Origin: Bacteroidota bacterium
GTDB lineage: Bacteria; Bacteroidota; Bacteroidia; Chitinophagales; Chitinophagaceae
Direction of reading: 5' to 3'
Assembly: GCA_018267545.1 (NCBI GenBank)
Contig: JAFDYG010000455.1
Location: 1-52,799, forward strand
DNA: 52,799 bases
The translations under genes and the position numbers were made by a program. Shown piece by piece: positions 34,518 to 41,744 of this stretch. Position 1 is the stretch's first letter. Each line of letters starts with the position of its first letter. The notes under the pieces were generated by a model. That model did no database searches and was not told the origin of the DNA. It was given only the letters and a program-made list of their open reading frames with translations.

Positions 34518-34838
34518 CTAGTTCTGATAGAGAACTGCACCCTGGTATTCAGCGTGGATTACCTTCCCGTAAATTATTTTGGTCCAGCCGTTTTCGAAAC
34601 CGTGGTTGTTTGCGATCAGATAGCCCTTTCCGGGTTCGATTTTTATAATCTTATGGGCGTCAATGTACCGGCCTTTCACTTTGCAGAATACAATATCGCC
34701 GATATTATAATCTGCTGCCTGGGTAAAAGTTAAAAGGCTTCCGCTTTTCAAGACGGGCAGCATGGAGTTGCCGAATGCTTTCATCTTTCCTGTTCCGGCC
34801 GAAGCCAGGTCGTTCTTTAAACGTTCATACTTGTTCAT
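34518..34838 (-). CDS. Minimal S24/S26-type peptidase-like protein
   Basis: 106-aa protein containing only a serine peptidase-like core: GNSMLPVLKSG (Ser25 as likely nucleophile), YNIGDIVFCKVKGRYIDAHK (His62/Lys63 as general base candidates). This matches the SipW/Sec11-like or LexA-like S24/S26 fold, but there is no TM helix and no DNA-binding domain, so neither signal peptidase nor repressor is obvious. It diverges from the MEDS gene; the 95-bp gap between their starts is AT-rich and probably holds both promoters. Possible role in processing a partner protein; inferred only. Confidence 0.65.
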   Translation of the reverse strand: MNKYERLKNDLASAGTGKMKAFGNSMLPVLKSGSLLTFTQAADYNIGDIVFCKVKGRYIDAHKIIKIEPGKGYLIANNHGFENGWTKIIYGKVIHAEYQGAVLYQN

Positions 34839-34933
34839 TTGGTTTAGATTTAGCGACTTATACTAAATCAAATATTGTAAAGCGTGTATGCAGTGTATTT
34901 GCGTAGTTGTGATTTTTAATTTAGATTAGCTTT

Positions 34934-35584
34934 ATGGAAGCAGCCCCTAGACATCAATGTGTTATCTATGATGGGTCGCCGGCTAAGATACTCCCGGCTA
35001 TTGCGGCCCATATAAAACAAAAGCTAAGCGAGAATATTCGCTGTCTTTATTTAAACAGTCCGACCATGGTGGCGGGTATAAGGTCATACCTTTTTGCCGC
35101 CGGGGTCGACGTAGCCGACGAGATTGCAAAGACGAGCCTGATCTTATCGTCCGACCCCAATCATTTGAAAGACGGTCATTTCGACGTAGATAGCTTGTTG
35201 GTCATGCTGGAAGACACCCTGAATCAGGCGTTGAGCGACGGCTACAGCGGCCTTTGGGCTACGGGCGATATGACCTGGGAACTGGGGCCGGATAAAAACT
35301 GGGAAAAGCTTCTGGAATACGAATGGAAGCTGGAGAAGTTTTTTCATAAATATCCCGGCATTTCAGGCATCTGCCAGTATCACGCGGACACACTGCCGCA
35401 TGAAGCCATATGTCAGGGGCTTCTGAGTCACCCGGCTCTTTTTATCAATGAGACACTTGCTCGGGTAAATCCCCAATATATTCCGACGGACGGACCGATG
35501 AAGTCGGTGACGCCGACGGCGGATCTGGATCGTACGATTCAGAATCTTTGTGCGTTGCAGCCAGGGGAGGATTTGGAGGAATAA
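34934..35584 (+). CDS. MEDS (DcmR-like sensory) domain protein
   Basis: 216-aa cytoplasmic protein consisting of a MEDS domain, a RecA-like sensory module found in DcmR and in histidine-kinase or anti-sigma-associated proteins. Recognised by HQCVIYDG, KLSENIRCLYLNSP, LWATGDMTWELGPDKNW, LEYEWKLEKFFHKYPGISGI and the ICQYHADTLPHE segment. No kinase, HTH or effector domain is fused, so it may act in trans. Divergent from the S24-like gene, 85 bp upstream of the metallophosphoesterase. Confidence 0.8.
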   Translation: MEAAPRHQCVIYDGSPAKILPAIAAHIKQKLSENIRCLYLNSPTMVAGIRSYLFAAGVDVADEIAKTSLILSSDPNHLKDGHFDVDSLLVMLEDTLNQALSDGYSGLWATGDMTWELGPDKNWEKLLEYEWKLEKFFHKYPGISGICQYHADTLPHEAICQGLLSHPALFINETLARVNPQYIPTDGPMKSVTPTADLDRTIQNLCALQPGEDLEE

Positions 35585-35668
35585 GACTTGGCGCTGCCTG
35601 AAACCTTTAAATGAACTATCTTTGCTACTCTTCGGATGAGGGAAATAAGTTCCTTTAATCCCTCGATA

Positions 35669-36430
35669 ATGAAAATTCAATACTGTTCGGATCTTCATCT
35701 TGAATTTCCCGAAAATCAAAAATTTCTTTTCAAGAACCCATTACAGATCAGCGGAGATATTCTTGTATTGGCTGGTGATATCGTTACTTTTCACAATTTG
35801 GAGAAGGCTCGTGGATTCTTTGACTATGTTTGCGACCATTATTCTGCCGTATACTGGGTACCGGGCAATCACGAATATTATGGAAGTGATATCTCCGATA
35901 AGCCAAGCCCTCTTTGTGAAAGGCTAAGGAATAACCTTTTTTTGCTAAACAATCATGCTATTGTGCATGGCAGCGTCCGACTTGTTTTTACTACGCTATG
36001 GAGTCGAATTCAACCGATTCATGAGTGGGATATTCAGAGGAGCATCAGTGATTTTTCGGCTATTAAGTATAATGAGAAAACCTTTACTACGAACGCCTTT
36101 TCATCTCTTCATGAAGAATGCCTGAGATTTTTGACAGAAGCGCTTCTCCAACCAAACCAAACACAAACAATTGTGGTTACTCATCATGTTCCAACTTTGA
36201 TGAACTATCCCCCGATTTATAAGAATAGCCTGTTGACCGAAGCTTTTGCGGTTGAGCTATTTGACCTTATTTCGGATTCCGAAGCTCAATGCTGGATATA
36301 CGGGCATCATCATGTCAATACGCCGGAATTTGAAGTTGGAAAAACGAGGATGCTAACAAACCAACTGGGATATGTGCGGCAATATGAGCATAAGACTTTC
36401 AGGAGAGGTGCAGTAGTGGAAATAAAATAA
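35669..36430 (+). CDS. Calcineurin-like metallophosphoesterase
   Basis: 253-aa metallophosphoesterase. Five dimetal motifs are visible: YCSDLHLEF, VLAGDIVT, WVPGNHEYYG, VVTHHVP and YGHHHVNTP, which together bind two metals. Substrate is unknown; related small MPEs cleave phosphodiesters or nucleotides. ATG at 35669 is chosen; the frame is open from 35636 but the extra residues (MREISSFNPSI) precede no family feature. The gene is more AT-rich than its left neighbours. It is followed by a bidirectional hairpin shared with the convergent lipoprotein gene. Confidence 0.85.
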   Translation: MKIQYCSDLHLEFPENQKFLFKNPLQISGDILVLAGDIVTFHNLEKARGFFDYVCDHYSAVYWVPGNHEYYGSDISDKPSPLCERLRNNLFLLNNHAIVHGSVRLVFTTLWSRIQPIHEWDIQRSISDFSAIKYNEKTFTTNAFSSLHEECLRFLTEALLQPNQTQTIVVTHHVPTLMNYPPIYKNSLLTEAFAVELFDLISDSEAQCWIYGHHHVNTPEFEVGKTRMLTNQLGYVRQYEHKTFRRGAVVEIK

Positions 36431-36454
36431 AAAGACCGCAGAATGCGGTCTTTT
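36430..36454. terminator. Bidirectional terminator between metallophosphoesterase and lipoprotein B
   Basis: AAAAGACCGCA, loop GAA, TGCGGTCTTTT: a perfect 11-bp stem with A-rich left and T-rich right sides. Placed between the two convergent genes. Confidence 0.88.
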
Positions 36455-36472
36455 ATGGCGAGAATTGACAAG

Positions 36473-37300
36473 TTAATAATAAGTATAGTCGGTGGTGAAG
36501 GGGACATGAGCTCCCGACCCGGCTCCGGTGCCATTCACGAAAATATCTCCCGTGCTTTTCGAAGGAGTATTATTCTGATTATACGTATAGGTATAAGTAG
36601 TTATGCTATTGTTCAAGCCGCTTGGCTGTGTAAAGGTTACTTTTCCGGGATTGTTCTTTTGTAGACGGAAGCCCTGAAAGAGGAAAACATGTTCATTGAC
36701 ACTGCCGTTTACGATAGTAAAATCATCTACATTAATTTTGTTATCGTATTGTTCATAGCGGGTTGTGTCAGTGAACTCACCGGATAGGTCCCGGAGCAGT
36801 CCGATCTTAGTCTTTAGATTGCCATCGGCGTAGTAATCAAATTGTTGGGCTTTATCGACGACAAAACCTTTGTCTTCTTTGTGATCCCAGGCTATTTTCT
36901 TCAACAGGTCTCCATCGAATGTAAAGACGACATGCCTGATAACGACATGGGTGTCATCGTCTATAATGCTGATCGTCGATAGCTTGCCCTGACTGTTATA
37001 AGCGTATCTCAGCGTATCCTTGTTGACGGGAGTCTTGTCCCGCATTTCTGCGATTTTGTTTCCGGAGTAAAGAACATCGTATACCGCAAGTCCGGAAGCA
37101 AAAACAACCTGGGAAACGGTGCTGTCGCTGTTGTAGTCGAAGTGGTAAAAAGGAGGGCGCTGACCGGTTATATTGATCTCCTTTAGAAGTATTTTGGGGG
37201 CTGGGGCTGGCGGAGGAACTACTGGCGGGTTATGGTCTTTTTTGCAAGAAAACAGCAACAACGCGGCAACTGCTATCTTCACGGCTTGTTTGTAACGCAT
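36473..37300 (-). CDS. Predicted lipoprotein, YD-like beta repeats (paralogue B)
   Basis: 275-aa lipoprotein, lipobox LLLFSC with Cys19, then KKDHNPPV and a Pro/Ala spacer. Beta units match paralogue A: YHFDYNSDSTVSQVVF, VYDVLYSGNKIAEMR, LRYAYNSQGKLSTI, VVFTFDGDLLKKIAWDHKED, FLFQGFRLQKNNPGKVTF, ending TDYTYY. Function unknown. The two paralogues are in the same orientation and flank a 2.1 kb segment holding the S24-like, MEDS and metallophosphoesterase genes. Confidence 0.75.
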   Translation of the reverse strand: MRYKQAVKIAVAALLLFSCKKDHNPPVVPPPAPAPKILLKEINITGQRPPFYHFDYNSDSTVSQVVFASGLAVYDVLYSGNKIAEMRDKTPVNKDTLRYAYNSQGKLSTISIIDDDTHVVIRHVVFTFDGDLLKKIAWDHKEDKGFVVDKAQQFDYYADGNLKTKIGLLRDLSGEFTDTTRYEQYDNKINVDDFTIVNGSVNEHVFLFQGFRLQKNNPGKVTFTQPSGLNNSITTYTYTYNQNNTPSKSTGDIFVNGTGAGSGAHVPFTTDYTYY

Positions 37301-37446
37301 AGGAATTTATTGGTAAAACTAGGCAAGAGTTTACCCTGTGCGGGCAGGAACTGTTTAAGGGAGGGGATTGAGGGATGAACGGGAGTGCTAAATATCCTAT
37401 CGGAGGTATTGTAAAAGCGTTAGATTAGCCTTAAATGTGAGAAAAT

Positions 37447-37953
37447 TTGGCGGATACGAATTCGATAGAGGTCCGGCGGGGGGGAAGAATATACTATCTC
37501 GTTTATTTTTTTGTCGGGTTGTTTATCTTCTCTTTTGCTTTTATGATTCCAAGCCAGCGAAAAGAATCGGTCGATTTCTTTTTTGGAAAATGGGATTATC
37601 GCAAAATTCCTTTTTTTGTGGCATTTGCCTTTGTTCCTTTCCTTTGCCTTTACACCTATTTCGACCGGCGGGTCAAATTACGAGTAGACAGTGAAGGCAT
37701 ATGGTCCAGTAAGAAGGGAAAAGTTGGCTGGGATGAGATGTGGGGCTTTAGCTCGGACTTCAAGAAGGGGCCTCGCTATGGAGATATTTATCAACTTCAT
37801 GCCCGATTGAAAGACACAGAAACGAGGCTGGATATGGAGGTGGTGTTTCGTTTTCAGAATATGGACAAAAAATTCAGCGAGATACGATCGGTTGTCGAAT
37901 ATTACGCCGGTAAATATAAAATCGAGGATTTGGGTAACGAAGAATTGTTTTAA
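37447..37953 (+). CDS. Hypothetical two-TM membrane protein
   Basis: 168-aa protein of no assigned family. Two TM helices (around residues 14-34 and 54-72: IYYLVYFFVGLFIFSFAFMI and FFVAFAFVPFLCLYTYF) with the connecting loop, then a soluble beta-rich domain (VKLRVDSEGIWSSKKGKVGW, VVFRFQNMD) of PH-like or DUF-type appearance. The start is TTG at 37447: an in-frame TGA lies at 37438-37440 and no ATG precedes the TM helix. It is 13 bp upstream of the NTF2-like gene. Confidence 0.6.
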   Translation: MADTNSIEVRRGGRIYYLVYFFVGLFIFSFAFMIPSQRKESVDFFFGKWDYRKIPFFVAFAFVPFLCLYTYFDRRVKLRVDSEGIWSSKKGKVGWDEMWGFSSDFKKGPRYGDIYQLHARLKDTETRLDMEVVFRFQNMDKKFSEIRSVVEYYAGKYKIEDLGNEELF

Positions 37954-37966
37954 AAAAAGTAAGACT

Positions 37967-38398
37967 ATGTCGGAGATAAATACTGCGATCGAATTGTTAT
38001 TGAAATCCTACAAGGAATCCGTTTTTCAAAAGGACGAGGACATGTTCTCTTCCCTTTTTGACAAGGAAGTGAGAATTTTTGATATGTGGCAACAGTGGAC
38101 ATATGATGGTCTTGCCGCGTGGATGGATATGGTCAAAGGGTGGTTTTCTTCGCTTGGTTCCGACCGAGACGTCATTACTTATGATGATGTGAGAATTCAG
38201 GGCGGAGCAGGGACGGTGGTTGTGAGTGCTTTTGTGAGGTTCTCGGCTGTTTCGGAAACAGGCGAGACGCTAAGATATCTGGATAATCGATTGACACTGG
38301 TTGTGGAAAAGAAAGAGGGCAACTGGAAGATTACCCATCAGCATACGTCGGGGCCAATAGATTTTGATACGATGAAGGTGGTTCTTAAGCGGAAGTAA
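37967..38398 (+). CDS. NTF2/SnoaL-like protein
   Basis: 143-aa protein with NTF2-fold (SnoaL/DUF4440-like) pattern: helical N-terminus AIELLLKSYKESVFQKDEDM, SSLFDKEVRIFDMWQQWTYD, central DDVRIQGGAGTVVVSAFVRF, and a final strand DNRLTLVVEKKEGNWKITHQ HTSG (shown split). Characteristic of small ketosteroid-isomerase-like ligand-binding proteins or of calcium/calmodulin kinase association domains; substrate unknown. The ATG at 37967 is chosen; the frame extends upstream to 37892 but overlaps the preceding gene. Confidence 0.78.
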   Translation: MSEINTAIELLLKSYKESVFQKDEDMFSSLFDKEVRIFDMWQQWTYDGLAAWMDMVKGWFSSLGSDRDVITYDDVRIQGGAGTVVVSAFVRFSAVSETGETLRYLDNRLTLVVEKKEGNWKITHQHTSGPIDFDTMKVVLKRK

Positions 38399-38556
38399 AA
38401 TAATTCTCGCTATGGTTGATGTATCCGAACTGTTTTGGTAGGGGTCAAGAAAATTTCGACCGAAAATCGTAGTTTTAAGAAGAGGTCTCTGAACCAGCAG
38501 GCCTTAAGATAAGTTTTATACATTGAACGCTTCAGAAAAGGCCGTAAATAAAAGAT

Positions 38557-39777
38557 ATGCCCGACCAGACAGAAATACTCGCTGCCATAAAACAAGGTGA
38601 GCTCGCTTGGATAGATTTTTTTCTAAAGGAAAAGGATAATGACCCTACCGTTAGATTCGAAGTTAGAGATTGCGACCTCAGTGGCTATTCTTTTAATGGA
38701 TGGCTCTTTGGCGGTATTAGCTTTGACCGAGTATCCTTTGAGAAAACAAACTTCAGTAATGCACGATTTATTGATTGCTTCATCTCGCGTTCCAGTTTCA
38801 AGAGTGCCAATTTTGAGGGAGCCAATCTTAGTTATTATAACGAGGATATAGAGGGTACAAAAAAGGAAATCCGTAATTTTAATGCATTTGCCGAATGCGA
38901 TTTCTCAGATGCTAATTTGAGGTACTCGGATTTGAGAGGATGTGTGTTAAATGCCAGCAATCTTCAAGGAGCAGACCTTTCATATGCAAATATGTCGGAG
39001 ACATTGTTGGCTTGGGCAAATGGCATTGCAGTAAAAATACATAAGGCGAACTTACATGGAGTAGTATTATCAAAATTCTCTGGAGGGCAAGGAGGCATAG
39101 GAAGATTTGCAGATCTGGCTCTTGCAGAGGGCCTTGAGGAGGCCCAATTTGAAAATGAAGAGATTTTAAAGAATTATTTAAGTGAAGTGTTTTCTGTTAT
39201 TCACGAAAATGAATTAACGACATATGCTCCAAACGAAACGTATGCAGGCATTCTGTTAGATCGGATTAAGGCTTTGCATCTACTCTACGAAAAAGTTGAT
39301 GTGCCCAAAATATTAATAGACGACCTGTCTATTTTGCAGCAGGCAATACTTATAGATATTCAAAGGAATCCGCGGAATTTAAGGTTCTTAAAGGGCAGAC
39401 TATTTGAGGAGCTGGTTGCAGAATTGTTGTCTTCTTATGGATGGGTTGTTGAATTAACAAAAAAAACTCGCGATGGAGGATATGATATTTTTGCAATCTC
39501 AAAAGATATTTCAGGTTTAAAATCTTCTTGGATTATTGAGTGCAAGGGGTGGGAGAATAAAGTTGGTATTGACGTTGTACGAGCATTGTATGGAGTAAAA
39601 GCTGACCTAAAAGTAAGTAACGCGTTGCTTGCCACCACATCGGAATTTAGTGGTGATGTTCTTAAGTATAAGGCATCTAGATATGATCTCGAATTAAAAG
39701 ATTATTATGGGTTATTAGAGTGGATAAATACTTACAAGCCCAAGAATGATGGAAAGCTTTACTATCAGAAAGGATAG
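38557..39777 (+). CDS. Pentapeptide-repeat / Mrr-type endonuclease fusion
   Basis: 406-aa protein. Residues ~35-175 are pentapeptide-repeat helix (A[DN]LSx pattern): CDLSGYSFNGWLF, KTNFSNARF, SANFEGANL, CDFSDANLRYSDLRGC, NLQGADLSYANM. A helical linker (180-275) joins a C-terminal Mrr-type endonuclease: RLFEELVAELLSSYGW with Glu284/285, TRDGGYDIFAI with Asp310, and WIIECKGW with Glu328-x-Lys330, the PD-(D/E)xK triad, then VGIDVVRALYGV. Mrr enzymes cut modified DNA; the pentapeptide part could mimic DNA or bind target proteins. Lies just outside the left tRNA-Phe repeat, in AT-rich sequence. Confidence 0.82.
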   Translation: MPDQTEILAAIKQGELAWIDFFLKEKDNDPTVRFEVRDCDLSGYSFNGWLFGGISFDRVSFEKTNFSNARFIDCFISRSSFKSANFEGANLSYYNEDIEGTKKEIRNFNAFAECDFSDANLRYSDLRGCVLNASNLQGADLSYANMSETLLAWANGIAVKIHKANLHGVVLSKFSGGQGGIGRFADLALAEGLEEAQFENEEILKNYLSEVFSVIHENELTTYAPNETYAGILLDRIKALHLLYEKVDVPKILIDDLSILQQAILIDIQRNPRNLRFLKGRLFEELVAELLSSYGWVVELTKKTRDGGYDIFAISKDISGLKSSWIIECKGWENKVGIDVVRALYGVKADLKVSNALLATTSEFSGDVLKYKASRYDLELKDYYGLLEWINTYKPKNDGKLYYQKG

Positions 39778-40128
39778 GCATCTTTTGGATTATTTTATCT
39801 TCTAAAGTAATCGCTTCTGGATACTCCTGATTTTACCATTATAGGTCAGGGGATGGTTGTAAATGAAATCCAAGCAGGAAGTCATGGAATCGTAAAGAAA
39901 ATAGTTAGAGCATAAAAAAAGGCACCATTTCTGGAGCCTTTAAAGCTGTGGTGTGGGGCGGGATCGAACCGCCGACACAAGGATTTTCAGTCCTCTATGG
40001 ATGGTTTATGTTAGTTTGAAATGGTCTTTGTTGGTTGTATGTCAAGACATTACATCCAAATTCAATCCAGCTACGGATATTCCTAGCCACCATTTGCCTG
40101 ACCTATAACCTGACCACTCCCAAGCAGT
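39778..40128. other. Gene-free stretch holding the left island boundary
   Basis: About 350 bp without a gene. It contains the left copy of the 81-bp tRNA-Phe repeat (39914-39994) and, to its right, 130 bp of AT-rich sequence leading to the antitoxin promoter. Sequence left of the repeat (39778-39913) shows no ORF, RNA or repeat that I recognise. Confidence 0.6.
39914..39994 (-). repeat. Left attachment-type repeat (tRNA-Phe 3' fragment and terminator)
   Basis: 81-bp repeat; 39949-39994 is the 3' part of tRNA-Phe (46 nt, from the anticodon loop region to the discriminator base), and 39914-39941 is the terminator hairpin. Differs from the right copy only at one base (A for C at 39924), which turns a G-U pair of the terminator stem into a mismatch. 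The fragment lacks the tRNA 5' half and is not a functional gene. Confidence 0.9.
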
Positions 40129-40159
40129 TTGGATAGCCGATATTTAAAAATTAAATTTG
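40129..40159 (+). promoter_or_regulatory. Promoter of the toxin-antitoxin operon
   Basis: TTG (40129-40131), a 20-bp spacer, and TAAATTTG (40152-40159) match the Bacteroidota consensus TAnnTTTG exactly. Expected transcription start is about 40164-40166, next to the ATG codons at 40167 and 40176, so the mRNA is leaderless or nearly so. Confidence 0.6.
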
Positions 40160-40166
40160 TAAAAAC

Positions 40167-40439
40167 ATGATTGAAATGAGTGCTGTAACACCTTTGGACA
40201 GACAGATTTCCAATTACCTGACACAATTGAATTCTCGCCAAAAAAGGGCGGTATTGACGGTCGTGAAAACTTTCGCCGAGGAACAAGACCAAGAATCAAG
40301 CCCCTGGAAGGATGCTGGTTTTGTCGCTGAAATGGACCGGCGCATGACAGAGTTGGAAAGCGGAAAAGTGAAAGGCTCTACCTGGGATGAAGTCAAGCAA
40401 AGAGCCAGAAATTCAATAAAACCGAAAAAAAGGAAATGA
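40167..40439 (+). CDS. Antitoxin-like protein of a RelE/ParE-type pair
   Basis: 90-aa small protein upstream of a RelE/ParE-type toxin and overlapping it by ATGA (40436-40439), the usual order for type II antitoxins. Two helical blocks (LDRQISNYLTQLNSRQKRAV and AEEQDQESSPWKDAGFVAEM) and a basic C-terminus (STWDEVKQRARNSIKPKKRK) match addiction-module proteins of the CopG/putative-addiction-module type; no classical ribbon-helix-helix stretch is unambiguous. Start ATG 40167 or 40176 (MSAVTPLDRQ). Should autoregulate the promoter at 40129-40159; inferred. Confidence 0.7.
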   Translation: MIEMSAVTPLDRQISNYLTQLNSRQKRAVLTVVKTFAEEQDQESSPWKDAGFVAEMDRRMTELESGKVKGSTWDEVKQRARNSIKPKKRK

Positions 40440-40735
40440 GTTATCATCTGGTTTTTCATCCTGAGGCTGATAGGGAATATATGGAGACGTACCAATGGTA
40501 CGAGAAGGAGCAGAAAGGACTAGGGGGCCGTTTTGAAAGAATGGTTGGGCTTTATATACAGAAAATACTAGAGGCTCCTGAGAATAATCATTATGGCAAG
40601 GCGCCATATAGAGAATTAGCTACCGAAGTTTTCCCCTATGTGATAGTTTACAAAATTAATAAAAGAAAGAAGTTGATTTATATATCAGCTATCTATCATA
40701 CTAAGCGCAATCCGAAGTACAAGTACAGAAAATAA
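40436..40735 (+). CDS. RelE/ParE family toxin
   Basis: 99-aa toxin-like protein of the RelE/ParE superfamily: YHLVFHPEADREYMETYQWY, helix KGLGGRFERMVGLYIQKIL, and the conserved KAPYRELATEVFPYVIVYKI and IYISAIYHTKRNPKYK. RelE-type members cut mRNA at the ribosome; ParE-type members block gyrase; the YHTKRNP end is more ParE/RelE-plasmid-stabilisation-like, so the target is undecided. Starts inside the antitoxin stop. Confidence 0.8.
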   Translation: MSYHLVFHPEADREYMETYQWYEKEQKGLGGRFERMVGLYIQKILEAPENNHYGKAPYRELATEVFPYVIVYKINKRKKLIYISAIYHTKRNPKYKYRK

Positions 40736-40737
40736 TC

Positions 40738-40792
40738 AGCGGGACTCGCACAAAACTGGGTTAGTTATATTTCTCGTCCCGCTTCACCCAGT
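40738..40792. other. Interleaved inverted repeats between toxin and cdn genes
   Basis: AGCGGGAC (40738-40745) pairs with GTCCCGCT (40776-40783), and ACTGGGT (40755-40761) pairs with ACCCAGT (40786-40792). The order A-B-A'-B' is that of a pseudoknot. It lies between two convergent genes and could be transcribed on either strand; a role as terminator or small RNA fold is inferred. No T-run follows. Confidence 0.4.
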
Positions 40793-40850
40793 CTGATAAG
40801 GATAGCCTAACCCGCCTTGCGGCCTCTTCCAGAATGAATAAGCAGCCGCT

Positions 40851-41741
40851 TTAGGCATCCCAAAATTTGACCACAGCATCGAGGTATGTCTGTAGATTTT
40901 CTGCGCGCCATGTAACAGGACTGCCTTCGCGCAGTAGATAATATTGATCATTGGCGCAGACCAGTTTTGAACGATCCGGGCATTCGATTACCCAGTTGAT
41001 TGCATTTACGACGGTCGCCTGATACGTTTTTCCGAATACCGAATTTGGAACATTGTATAACATTCCCTCCAAGAAATAAGAAGGCGCGATCCCCGCTGCA
41101 AGATGGCCTTTGGAGATCATACTATTCCGCATGTTTTTGAGTATTCTCACCGTTGGCTTAAACCATTGCGCAGTGGCCTGATGCTTCTTTGTACAGTTTT
41201 CCGAGTGCTGTTTCGGATAGTTGATTATCTGCGTGCCGCCGTTGGACCAGAAGGTAATGCCTTCTACATACGAATTGTCGATCCAACTACGAAATCTGAA
41301 ATACCTACGGAATTGTACACACGGTACAACGTCAGTTTCTCGGCGATTTCCATCAGCATCTATATATATGGCCTTATTGCCAGAGGTTACTTTTGAGGGG
41401 AATTTCCTTGCTAAATGGGTAAAGACGGCAATTTTGAAATCATCGGCCGAATAGTCCGCACTTGATCTTGCTGCGTTGTACAATTCTTGCTCCTCGGCGG
41501 GCAAATCGCTGATATCGTGATAAAAGATAGAGTTAAGCTTCATGACTACATCTACATCGCTGTCGGCGCAGACATTGGTGTCGTTGCAATACGATCCCTG
41601 CAAAAAAATGTCATAGCTCCTTCCTGCGTAGGGGGATGCGCTGTCTTGTAGGGCCGCGCGAATTGTAGCATAAGTGTCTTTGGACTGAGCAACGGCTCCT
41701 TGATGGGCCCAGGTTTCGAGCTGCGTTTCCGATATTGGCAT
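40851..41741 (-). CDS. CD-NTase-like nucleotidyltransferase (CBASS)
   Basis: 296-aa nucleotidyltransferase of the cGAS/DncV-like (CD-NTase) type. Pol-beta motif FLQGSYCNDTNVCADSDVDV gives Gly49-Ser50 and metal ligands Asp62 and Asp64; the third Asp is Asp137 in RRETDVVPC. Then comes the helical second half with ILKNMRNSMISKG and IAPSYFLEGMLYNVPN. Such enzymes make cyclic oligonucleotides that activate an effector in anti-phage CBASS. The clade cannot be told by eye. It follows the CapV-like gene by 3 bp on the same strand and no cap2/cap3 gene accompanies it, so this is the minimal (type I-like) arrangement. It looks intact although its effector is broken. Confidence 0.85.
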   Translation of the reverse strand: MPISETQLETWAHQGAVAQSKDTYATIRAALQDSASPYAGRSYDIFLQGSYCNDTNVCADSDVDVVMKLNSIFYHDISDLPAEEQELYNAARSSADYSADDFKIAVFTHLARKFPSKVTSGNKAIYIDADGNRRETDVVPCVQFRRYFRFRSWIDNSYVEGITFWSNGGTQIINYPKQHSENCTKKHQATAQWFKPTVRILKNMRNSMISKGHLAAGIAPSYFLEGMLYNVPNSVFGKTYQATVVNAINWVIECPDRSKLVCANDQYYLLREGSPVTWRAENLQTYLDAVVKFWDA

Positions 41742-41744
41742 AGC

